A DNA stretch of 64,000 bases from Enoplosus armatus (Eukaryota > Chordata > Actinopteri > Centrarchiformes > Enoplosidae), in assembly GCF_043641665.1 (NCBI RefSeq), contig NC_092183.1, positions 1,840,001 to 1,904,000 on the forward strand, in the 5' to 3' direction. Under the pieces are notes generated by a model. The model saw only the letters and a list, made by a program, of their open reading frames with translations, was not told where the DNA came from and searched no databases. Of the stretch, positions 54,800-64,000 are shown in pieces (position 1 is the stretch's first letter; each line of letters opens with the position of its first letter). Both the position numbers and the translations under genes were made by a program.

Positions 54800-55110
54800 C
54801 GGTGGTGGAATGTAACTAAGTACATTTACTCAAGTACTGAACATAAGTGCAATTTTGGCGACTGTATATATAATAATAATAATAATAAATATATAATATA
54901 TGTATGTTAATGTTGTGTTAATGTTCATATTACTGTTGTTGTGTGCTGTCCACATGAATTGAACTTTAATTGATGAACACATTAAGGCATCAATATTTAT
55001 AATCGAGTAATATAATACACATGATTCTGAAATGGGCCATTCCACACAGTGGGTACTTTTACTTATATTTTGAGGCTAATACTTTTGTACTTGTACTTGA
55101 GTAAGATTTT
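54800..55110 (-). repeat. AAGTACTT-type element, partial
   Basis: GGTGGTGGAATGTAACTAAGTACATTTACTC, TACTTTTACTTATATTTTGAGG and CTTGTACTTGAGTAAGATTT. Confidence 0.65.
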
Positions 55111-55269
55111 GAATGCAGTAGTTGACAAAACAATCTCACCACAAGGTGCATTTAGTAGCAGTTCTGGAGCTTTCGATTATGGAAATGTAGATGTTATAAT
55201 TTACATTCGTCCATGTTGGTTTAAAAGTGTGGATGTAAAGTTCGTAGCTGACGACTAACCGGACTAGTA

Positions 55270-55645
55270 AACGGCTTCTAAACGGACCTTTGGTGAGAAG
55301 TCCTTGAAGAGCTCACAAAACACACTTCACACTTCCAAGACAACTAGGCAAACTCCTCCTGCTGAGGAAGACCATGTGAAAGCTCCAGAACAGCTGGTAA
55401 ATGGACAATGGATGGCAGTTAAAACATCATTTATGTAATGTTTACATTGTTTTCTACAAAGATAATTTCCAACAGTAGATTCAAAAGTAGTTTGACAAAA
55501 ATATAAATAATATACTCACTTGCACTTTTTGGAGCTTTCAGTTGTCTTCAGATCAACTTTATTATCACTCTTACCGACTCCACCCGCTGAGGAAGACCGT
55601 GAGATGCAGTTGAAAGCTCTGAATAAAGCTCGTAAGTGGAGCTTT
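55270..55645 (+). repeat. Element with two CTGAGGAAGACC blocks
   Basis: GCTGAGGAAGACCATGTGAAAG at 55357 and GCTGAGGAAGACCGTGAGA at 55590, each followed by an AAAGCT(C/T) block and a GTAA(A/G)TGGA motif: an imperfect direct duplication of about 230 bp. Confidence 0.5.
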
Positions 55646-55649
55646 AGTT

Positions 55650-58050
55650 AAGAAGAGTTTTGTAGACGTGAAACGAGGCGACTGAGAGGAGATTTAAGAT
55701 GAAACTATAAAGACTGTTCGCTTCATTACATGCTTTCATGTCGCAGCGCTCAGAACCTGTTTGTTTTTCATAAAACACATGTTTTTCATTTCGCAGGATG
55801 GAATCACGAGAGGCATGCAATAGTTGCCTCGCCGTGAAAATGAAACTTGAACAATCTTCACACCTTGGCTGTGAATCTTCACACAGATCCCGCTGTTCTC
55901 TTCCTGCATTCAGATGAGCTTCACATAACAGAACACAGGAAGTGAGGAACCGACGAGATCTTCATCAGTTTCAAACACAAACTGTTAGAATACCTTAAAT
56001 AATACAAGCGGTATGATAGTTAATGGATTTTATGCTTAACTGGCACAATAACTTATAATTACAATCACTTTGCACACCTGCATGTCGGTGCTCTTGGAAC
56101 AGGGTCATATGTGCCATATCGCTTGTTCTCTTGTTATAATTACATAACATCTATCAGGTTACAGTTTATCTGTGACTGGGGGGAGACCACCAGGTCAGTT
56201 CAGAGCCCCCCCTCCTTCATTTCTTCTTCTGTGGTCTTCTTTTGCCCCCTCCCCTCTCCCCTCTTTGTGCAACTCCCCTGTGGAAGAGGTGGGTCTCACT
56301 TCTTTTTGCCCATTTATTATCCATCCCATAATTTCTCGTATCGTTGTGTTTATATTGCTGCTTCCCTCAGTGTTATAATGTCAGTATTTTCATTTCAGTG
56401 AACTGGCACTTAGAAATAGTTGTTTTAAGAGTGAATGCTGCTAGCTTAAAGTTTCGGAAACTTCAGTTTTGTATATTGAAGTTATTTGTGTGGAGCTGTG
56501 GAGATAACATGGAGGTTCTGTTTCCCTGTTGGTTAGTCAGAATAAATGGAGGTCAGCCTTAAAGAGATCCTGGTGTCACGCCGTCTCCCTTCCTAACTAA
56601 TCAGCACAACGCAGAGGTCCGTAGGTCACACTTAAAAGGTCATACTTCTTTACTTTTATTAGTACTTGCATCTGAAACTTGTTTTTGCAGTATTCTTTGT
56701 GGTTCGTTCGTGTACTGCAGCTGTGACATGCAAATATCCCCCCCCCGGGGGGTAAATAAAGTGTCTCTCTTACTCAGAAAGCTCTCGTGAGTAACAGGAT
56801 ACTGACACCGGCTACTGTACATGCTGACTCTGAGACCTACACATTTCATGGCCTGTTTATACCCACAGTCTTAGAGGTCAATGAGGGTAAAGTAGAGAGT
56901 GTATCCAGGCACACGTGCTAGATTTTTTTAATATACGACACAAATTGGAAATGATCCTCTCAGCCAGTCTAATCCCGTCTCCTAACATGTACTTTTATAT
57001 ATTAATTTACAACAGCAAATACATTTTGAAACAAAATGCCGCCCAGAATTTTTAGGAAACATAATACGCAGAGTTACGTGTGTTACGTTAACTGGCCGCA
57101 TATTTCATTTGTTTATTTTCTTGTAGCAACTAAAGCCTGATTAACATTTCTTTGTGGTTCTGTTTCGACCACTTAGAGCTCTTGGTTGCGGTTAGGGAAA
57201 GATCAACATGACATGCTTACTCTTTCAATATTTAACTAAAAATAAAAGCAAAGTGTTTATGTAGCCTAAACCTAATCACATGCTGGAAGAATATAATATA
57301 TATATATATATTCAGATTGTGGAGATAAATGTTCAGTCATAATCTTGCATGTTGTCACAATAATTATGTGCAGTCACTGACTTTCTTTAGGCTACAATAA
57401 AATGTGTCTAACCTTTGTGAATTATGTGTCCAAGATGCTAAAAATTGAGAATATGAAGATACAACCAACCAGTCTGAGGAGCCACTGAGGTCTGAGCGGC
57501 TGTTCTGCAGCAGCAGCCTTCTATTGGCTGCACATAATTAAAAAGTAAACAGCGTGCAGACACACAGTAACGGCAGTGTTCAAATTAGAGGCTACAGATG
57601 GAACCTGCTGCCTTCACTTGGCTGCAGGCATTTAATCAGATCTTTACCAAGTAAAAATAGTTCAGTTCAGACTGCTTTACTGGCATTCCTCATATACTGG
57701 AAGCCGCATTAAAGTTATAATTTTTGTGTTTGTCAGAAGAAGTCTGTTTTTAACACAATGTCAAAGAGTTCATCAACATACCTCCTCTCGCACTGCCACA
57801 TCTGCAGGAAACTCCCATCTGTGCTTCTCCATCAGCAGTTGCACTTCTGCATGTGTCGTGCATAAAAACATCGCAGGGATCAAGACGTCCTTTCACTGCT
57901 CGATACTTCGCTGTATGGAGCGCCGCGAAGGCCCAATTAAAACCTCCACAGATGAGAGATATCAGCAGAATTAGATTCATGCTTGCAGCCTGGTTTGTGG
58001 AATAATGAGGCCTGTGGGCTGCGATGAATATGTAAATTAATTTTAGAGCT
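55650..58050. other. Intergenic, no gene seen
   Basis: AT-rich. 56100-56620 has long pyrimidine tracts, AATAAA and a GC-richer end, which could be an old LTR but no matching partner or TG/CA boundaries could be fixed. TA runs at 57293-57311. Confidence 0.35.
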
Positions 58051-58284
58051 GACATATTTAGTCAGTCAATTACTTATCAGAAAATTAAGTCAAACTGTTT
58101 TGATAATGACCGCCATTTTTTTTCATGTAAAAAAGCCAAAGGTTGGCTCCAGCTTAGCATTAAAGAAACTATCTATTAATATATCAACCAATCTATGAAA
58201 CCCAACAACACTTCAGAATAGAACAGTTAGATAAATCCTTTGACCTCAAACACTGGAAGACCTATAAAATAATTGATTTTTTCA

Positions 58285-58309
58285 TTATATATATATTTAT
58301 ATATTATAG

Positions 58310-58381
<72 letters not shown>
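58285..58381 (+). repeat. (TA)n microsatellite
   Basis: Nearly pure TA over about 70 bp (58311-58381), preceded by interrupted TA sequence. Confidence 0.97.
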
Positions 58382-58384
<3 letters not shown>

Positions 58385-58489
58385 ATACATTATACGCCTT
58401 AAAAGCTGAAGAATACAAAACGAGACCTCTGTACATGTCTGTATACTGTATAATGAGGTGATGTTGCTGATAATACTTGCTTTTTAATA

Positions 58490-58580
58490 ATACTTTTACT
58501 TGTAGTGGAGTATTTTCACGGTGTGGTATTAGTACTACTTTTACTCAAGTAAAGCCTGTGAGTACTTCATCCAGCACTGC
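58490..58580 (-). repeat. AAGTACTT-type element, terminal fragment
   Basis: GTAGTGGAGTATTTTCACGGTGTGGTATTAGTACTACTTTTACTCAAGTAAAG: same terminus as at 37220-37260. It ends just before the CpG-rich block. Confidence 0.6.
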
Positions 58581-58639
58581 TGAGGACCTTTGATTTTAGG
58601 TTCTCTTGTCTTTGTTATTGAGCGGTCCATCTTGTCATT

Positions 58640-58987
58640 AGACGATCTTTGTTTCGCAGTAGCAGTTGGTGGGCGCATGCGCAGCCGCAACCTCCGCTCC
58701 CGCCCCCCCCCCCCGCGCTGAGCGCTGACAGCAGGCTGACCGGAGACCGTCGCTGCCGCCGCCGCCGCTGTTGTTGTTGTTGCCGCTTCCGTCTCCGCCG
58801 GCTTCCAGTCCACGTTGTGAGCCGCCGCCGTCCGGATACAAACCGACACCAGAACGGGACTAAATCTCTGTGACAGGAAACAAAAGCCAACAGCAACAAA
58901 GTGTTGTGGGGGGGCTTCTGGAGACGCGGACCGCCGAGCTCCCTCCTCTCCGTCCTCCTCCCGGTGGTGAACGGACCGCCCGTGAAG
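58640..58987 (+). promoter_or_regulatory. CpG-island promoter and noncoding first exon of an unidentified gene
   Basis: Sharp rise in GC and CpG (GCCGCCGCCGCCGC, CGTCTCCGCCGGC, GGACCGCCGAGC) after 24 kb of AT-rich DNA. A consensus donor (CGTGAAG|GTAAGT) at 58987/58988 on the plus strand marks an exon end. No ATG lies in the ~290 bp before it, so the exon would be 5' UTR. CpG richness goes on to about 59240. In human the next gene beyond SH2D3C is CDK9, which starts coding in exon 1, so this does not fit CDK9 simply. Identity unknown. Confidence 0.6.
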
Positions 58988-59490
58988 GTAAGTGTCCGCT
59001 TTTTGTGACAGTTTTGGGGGGAAGAGAGGGATGAACGGCCGGCTGCCGCCGTGCCGCCGTCCCGCACGGCTCGGCTAACTTCAGCCTCCGGGACGGTCTC
59101 CGTGTTAAATGTGTGTATTTACTGAAGTCTTGTTAACGAGATGACCGGAATAACGGCAAGTTTTTCCTCCGTCCGTCCGGTAACCGTCCGATAACCGTCT
59201 GCTCGCCGTCCACCCCGCGTGGAGCAACACTGGCCGTCCTAAACGGGGCTTTTTAACGTTGACCGGGAAACACTTTGAAGCGTTTTCTTTTTCCCGTTAA
59301 AAGACAACATGTCATTTATTTGGGACAAGAGCTGCGGCTTCCGGCTGCCCAGAGGACTTGAATCAAACGAAGTTACCGGTGTCCTGACCGGCAGTTCACA
59401 CAGGTGAGCCCACACCTGCACGGTGGGTCACGTGTTAGCTTGTAGGTTTCCACTTCACGTGATCAATGCTTTACCTTCCAGAGGCCTGCC

Positions 59491-59508
59491 GGGGGGGGGG
59501 GGGGGGGG
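59491..59508 (+). repeat. (G)18 homopolymer
   Basis: Uninterrupted G run in the presumed first intron of the unidentified gene. Confidence 0.97.
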
Positions 59509-59654
59509 CTTTAAATCTGGACAAAATAACTTGATTTTGACACATATCGGTATCCTCTGATATATGATTAGTTTGAATAAACCATGAGGTACTGTTGTAT
59601 TGTCAGTGTGACTGAAGTGAAGCTTAAAGGGTCCAAATAGTTTCAAGTTTGTCT

Positions 59655-59690
59655 TAATGCATTAATTAATGCATTAATTAATGCATTAAT
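59655..59690. repeat. Three tandem copies of a 12-bp palindrome
   Basis: TAATGCATTAAT repeated exactly three times. Each unit is its own reverse complement and contains two TAAT homeodomain cores around ATGCAT. Confidence 0.95.
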
Positions 59691-59699
59691 CAGGAGCCC

Positions 59700-62110
59700 A
59701 GGTGTAAGTGGAGACCCCTTCCTCATGTGACGACACTGTAACTGTAAAGTTCATCTGAAGCTAACGTGAGGCTTCAGCAGTATGACTCAGTCAAATCAAA
59801 TGGGTACCTTCTAAAATTAGTCATTTTTTGAATGGGATTTTGCACAGACGAGGCTGTGGATGTTGTCCCCATTTCTCCCATTGTATTCATACTAAGAAGG
59901 GATCTCTTCAGAGCGAGCGCAGAGAGAAGGAGCGTCTGCAGCGACCGGTAACTATTTCAGTGTTCACATGGTCACGAGTGAGTATTTTATTCTGTTAATG
60001 TGGAGTCTCTCCTTGAAGACCAGACACGTTAATGCTATGACGTACAAAAATCACAGTCTCTAGAGTGTGTGTTCAAATGTTTGGTCAGATTTGTGGTCTT
60101 CTGGACTTATTCTGCTTCTGATTTCAACCTACAAAATGCCAGTTTTAGTAACGCTGCTCCCATTTGAGACATTTGGCTTTTTTGTTAAATGAACAAAAGG
60201 GGTGTCCGTGAAAACATTTTCATATTTCTCAAAGTAAGGAAACAGGAAAACAAAATCGTTTTTGGAACTCGTGCATCGCACTGGTAGCCTGATAAACAGT
60301 CCAGGCTCGTCCCTCTAACCAATCAGTAGTCAGCGATTGTTCCTGCTGGAACCTGTTAACAGTTGCTGTTTCTGTGAATCCAACAGCTTGTGCAGCCGCG
60401 TCGGTCTCATCCAAACCCGTTGCAGTTTTTGTGGCCGCTTTCCTGTTGCTGTTTTTCATTTTTCCGAGATGTTGGCAGTGATTCAGAGGTCTGCCCTAGT
60501 ATCAGTCGTCACCAAAGCCCTAATCACCACGTCAAAATGACATTTCTATATCACACAGTTAAGTGATACACACCAGCTGATGATGATGATGATGTAACAG
60601 ACTCAGTTCTGATGTCTGTCACTGTTTACACGAGTTAATGAGGATTAAATGAAAGGAGGTGTGGGGATGTGGCAGTCGCAGAAGCTCTGCTGTTCAGGTT
60701 TTACAGCTTGACGGGGGTTGGTTTGTTGGCAAAGAGGCGAGATGGTTCAAGAGACCGTCCCATAACATAACTGCGTGCCCTGCTGAAGCGTCGTGGAGGC
60801 CCTCCCCCTCCACCTGCTCCTGAGTGTCAACTGCTCTGTGGAAGATCGGCAGCTCGACGAGTGTTTCAGCCGGGGGCCCGGTGTTCCCGGTAAGCAGAGC
60901 GAGCGCCGGCCGGAGCAGGTGGCTCCTCTGAGCCCGAGGAATGTAAATAGAGACGGTAACTGGAGCCTAATGTTCCTCCGCTGCCGCCTCGGGACCGGCT
61001 GCAGCTAAAAGTGTTGACGAGGATTCGGCAGCTCCTGTAAACGAGGATCAAGTGTGTGTGTGTGTGTGTGTGACATTTTGCTTTCAATTAGAGTGGTCCT
61101 GCGCTGTGTGTCAGGAATACACTAATGTTTTCTTAACAGTAAATCCTCCCGAGCGGACACTGACAGAGGTCTGACCGCTGTGTTCAGGATGAAGGTCTCA
61201 GCAGAACTCCCAGCAGCCTTTTAGACAAGAGCTCTTGAACTCTTGGTGCTCTGATTATCAGCAGCCTGTCAGGTTGTGGTTCTCTGTTTCCTCGCTCACA
61301 GTGGAACAAGTGTTGTTAGAGAGGCGTGTCGTGTATCTGCAAGTTGTAGTTCTTCGTCACGGTTGGGTTTTTCAACAAACGACAAACGTTGACGTGACGT
61401 TGACCAATAGGAGCACAGACTGTAAACAAGTGAAAGAGGAACGAGGCTGTAGGTTGAAGGTTTCTCAGTGGCAGCCAGGATCAGAGCTGGTCCAGTTCTC
61501 TAGATGCTAAAGAAAGGTGCTTCAGTGCTTCCTTTCTTACCTCATCCTTTACCAAAGGGAAGGAGATGATGCCGTCCCACAATCCCTTGCAGCAGCAACA
61601 TTTAAAGCGATTGCAGATCGCAGACCCCTGACAATATAATCTGTGTAACTGTAAATGTGACACAGTGACCATCAAAAATATCATGCAGTGTGATGAAGCG
61701 TTCATGCCACGTCTTTATGGCTGCATCATTTCAACACATTTTAAATGTGCATCGTGTTTCCAGTAATCCAGCACGACAGATGAAGTGTATTTGGACATTT
61801 CCAGATGTTTTTTTTGTCAGTTTTCGTAAAACATTTTGCTTTTCTTTGGAGCCGAGATTGATGAGTTGAATACGATCTGCCAGTGAGGTGCTTTGCAGCC
61901 ATGCTGTTATCCCGAGTTGCTTTACAATGACTATATATAACTTTGCCCGGGTTTGACTCTGGAGAGCCTCGACTGTGGATTTAAATCACGGATGTTTATG
62001 GGGGCGGCCCTGATTATTACAGGAATAAAACACTTAGAAATGTGAAGCGTCAGGATCAGTGGCTTCTACTGTTGATACCAACGGGACTGATTACATTTCA
62101 CCCGGTGATG
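59700..62110. other. Presumed first intron, no coding exon recognised
   Basis: A GC-richer block at 60780-61030 has a CCCGGTAAGC donor-like site at 60888 and open frames, and could be an alternative first exon, but nothing identifies it. GT run at 61051-61070. Confidence 0.35.
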
Positions 62111-62119
62111 TCCAGCTGC

Positions 62120-62730
62120 AGTGAGAAAACAATTAGTTGATTTAATCTATTTGTCAGTCGACAGAAAATCACTCGATGTGTAGTTTGATGATTGATTAAT
62201 CGTTTCAAGTTGGACGACAGATGTTTGCCAGCTGTGAGAGGTGGAAACTAATAACAGGTGGACAATGAAAACTTAATTTCATCACCGTAATATGATCTAT
62301 ATCTGACATGTGCTACAGAACGAGTATCTCCAGTATTGATCAGGCTATTCAATTTAGATAAAAGGCCATTTTTCAGTGTGGAGGTTCATCAGCTTCATTG
62401 CTACAACTCTAGATTTTTTGAAATTGGCCTGAAAACAGACCAACTTTTTTGAAGGAAGGCCAGATTTTTGCCCACAGGCTGCTGGATTCAAACCCCATAG
62501 TTTATCAATCAAAATAAAATAGATAAATAATACCTTATAATAAATGAATGTGATAGATTTCGATAATTGGATTTGGGATTGTAGGTTGCACAGACAAACA
62601 AGGTGATGAAGACGTCACTCTGGGCTTTAGGAAGCTGTGATGAGCATTTTTTTTTTACCATTTACTGACATTTTATAGACCAATTGATTCATCGATATGG
62701 AAAATAGCTGGTAGTTGCATCACTGTTACA
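62120..62730 (+). repeat. ATTAATCGATTA-type element, interrupted copy
   Basis: Starts AACAATTAGTTGATTTAATC, GTCAGTCGACAGAAAATCA; resumes at 62540 and ends GACATTTTATAGACCAATTGATTCATCGAT. The middle (62220-62530) is unrelated, so it is either split by an insertion or two copies. Confidence 0.7.
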
Positions 62731-62965
62731 GATATTCATGGTCCCCAGAGGATGAATCATAATTTATAATCACCCTCGACGTTTCTTTTTGCAAAATACC
62801 TGCAAAACTAATGAGATTCTCGTTAGCTTTAGCTGTACTTTGTGTTTAGTGGTAATTAGCAAATGTTAGCATGAGCGAACACTGAACTAAGATGGTGGAC
62901 ATGGTAAACATCCGTACGTTAGCATTGTCATAATGTGCAGCCTCACAGAGCTGCTAGCCTGATGT
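62690..62965 (-). repeat. GCTAACATGCTAA-type element, partial
   Basis: CATGGTCCCCAGAGGATGAATC, TTAGTGGTAATTAGCAAATG, ACTAAGATGGTGGACATGGT and CAGCCTCACAGAGCTGCTAGC. Confidence 0.65.
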
Positions 62966-63664
62966 AGACTCTTTCTTTAATACCAAAACAAATGGTTGTT
63001 CTACAAAGCTGAGAACGTTCTGCGCAGTTATGTTTCTCTGTGGGTTGTAATTTGATGCTTTTATCTAATCAGCAGTCTTAAAACCATAATTCTGCCTGTG
63101 TTGTCGTGTTGTCGGAGCATCTCGGTGAAGCTGTTCAGATTCACACCCTCCGCTCCGTCGTGCTCCAACATGTCCGCCGTGACGAGCTGCTCTGGAGCAC
63201 CATCACATAGTGGTTTTTTAAATAAACCCCCGGCTGCTGTGCACCACTTCTGGCTCTGCAGACCGTGCGGTGATGGCTGTGTTGCCGTCCTTTTTGATTC
63301 GCCCTCTCAGCAGCATCACACAGCGTATTCATGGCAGAGCTATCTGCACTAAGTGAATATCTCAGGGTGTTTGATATTCCCTGTTGATACTCTTCAATTT
63401 CCATCATTAAAAATGTGTATTTCTCCTTATATTTTCTTCTGTTCAGCGTGGAGAGCATCTGAAAACACATTTAGAGGATCATGGGAAATTGGAACTCTCC
63501 ATGGTAACCAGACTGATGAAATTCTTTGATGTTAGAGGCTCTTCAATGCAGAGTGACCCGCCACTCCTATTCACTGACAATATATATTCTAAATGAAGGA
63601 TTCATTTCCCCAAAACAGTCAAAAAAAAAACCAAATGAGCATAGCAGGTGTACAGGTTTACCCT

Positions 63665-63850
63665 GTGGTCAGGGAGGAGCGTCGTATTGTCACTGGATCA
63701 CAGGGATGGTACTTTACACCCAAACATTACAGTCACACGTGCCTAGGTGATCAGGTCTGGCTCCCAAAGGTGTTGGACAGGGTTGAGGTCTGGGTTCTGT
63801 GCAGACCAGTTAAGTTCCTCCAAACCAAGCTGCTCCTGGATCTGTATTCT
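63665..63850 (-). pseudogene. Transposase fragment, Tc1/mariner-like
   Basis: On the minus strand, EELNWSAQNPDLNPVQHLWE reads in frame (about 63830-63770). This is the conserved DLNPxEHLW region around the third catalytic residue of Tc1/mariner-type (DDE_3) transposases, with Glu replaced by Gln. No full element can be delimited. Confidence 0.65.
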
Positions 63851-64000
63851 TTATGTGTTTACAATCTATTTCTAGTTTTGTCATCCTGATTGTCTCAGCT
63901 GTGATGATTTGCTGATTTATTTCCTGTATTCTTTTGTCTTTGTAAATAAGATATCTTTGTGTTTTAGAGTGCCAGCCCTTTTTCTTTAGCAACTAACAAA

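Noticed and set aside
56100..56620. Possible solo LTR (pyrimidine tracts, AATAAA)
   Set aside because: No TG/CA ends, target duplication or partner copy could be found by eye.
58541..59067. Minus-strand Gln-, Asn- and Ala-rich frames
   Set aside because: GC-rich triplet sequence of a CpG island. The donor and composition favour a plus-strand noncoding exon.
60793..61008. GC-rich plus-strand frame near 60.9 kb
   Set aside because: Has one donor-like site but no acceptor, homology or conserved motif; kept only as a possible alternative first exon.

Overview
This is vertebrate, almost certainly teleost-fish, nuclear DNA. Long introns with GT-AG boundaries, very many CA/GT and TA microsatellites, Tc1/mariner and LINE remnants, and several short dispersed elements of fish type all point that way. 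Three protein-coding genes can be read with confidence, and the first (CpG-rich) exon of an unidentified fourth is likely.

Layout. (1) 1-2137: sequence downstream of TOR2A. (2) 2138-5662, minus strand: a complete five-exon torsin-2A gene (TOR2A, 311 aa) with a ZNF143-like promoter motif just upstream. (3) 7768-34178, minus strand: SH2D3C (NSP3/CHAT/SHEP1 family adaptor). I could thread it through 12 exons with agreeing splice phase (896 aa), plus a second, internal first exon at 27806-27864 that gives a 656-aa short form. The head-to-tail order SH2D3C then TOR2A on one strand is the same as on human 9q34.11, which supports both calls. (4) 14579-16159, plus strand: an intact single-coding-exon UDP-glucuronosyltransferase of the fish UGT5 type, lying wholly inside an SH2D3C intron in the opposite orientation. 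(5) 34.2-58.6 kb: no convincing gene. This is a repeat-rich intergenic stretch with nested insertions, a 640-bp minisatellite of a 14-bp unit, long G/C homopolymers and microsatellites. (6) 58.65-59.0 kb: a GC-rich, CpG-rich block ending in a good splice donor on the plus strand, probably a noncoding first exon; the rest of the window would be its first intron.

How the genes relate: TOR2A is an ER-lumen AAA+ protein, SH2D3C is a cytoplasmic signalling adaptor that binds Cas-family proteins, and UGT5 is an ER-membrane phase-II detoxifying enzyme. They share no pathway; the linkage is positional. The most unusual points are the opposite-strand nested UGT5 gene, the two phase-compatible SH2D3C first exons, the loss of the usual alpha-A2 arginine in the SH2D3C SH2 domain, and two weak splice donors that sit next to CA repeats. 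I found no CRISPR array, tRNA, rRNA or operon-like system, and no clearly new biological system.
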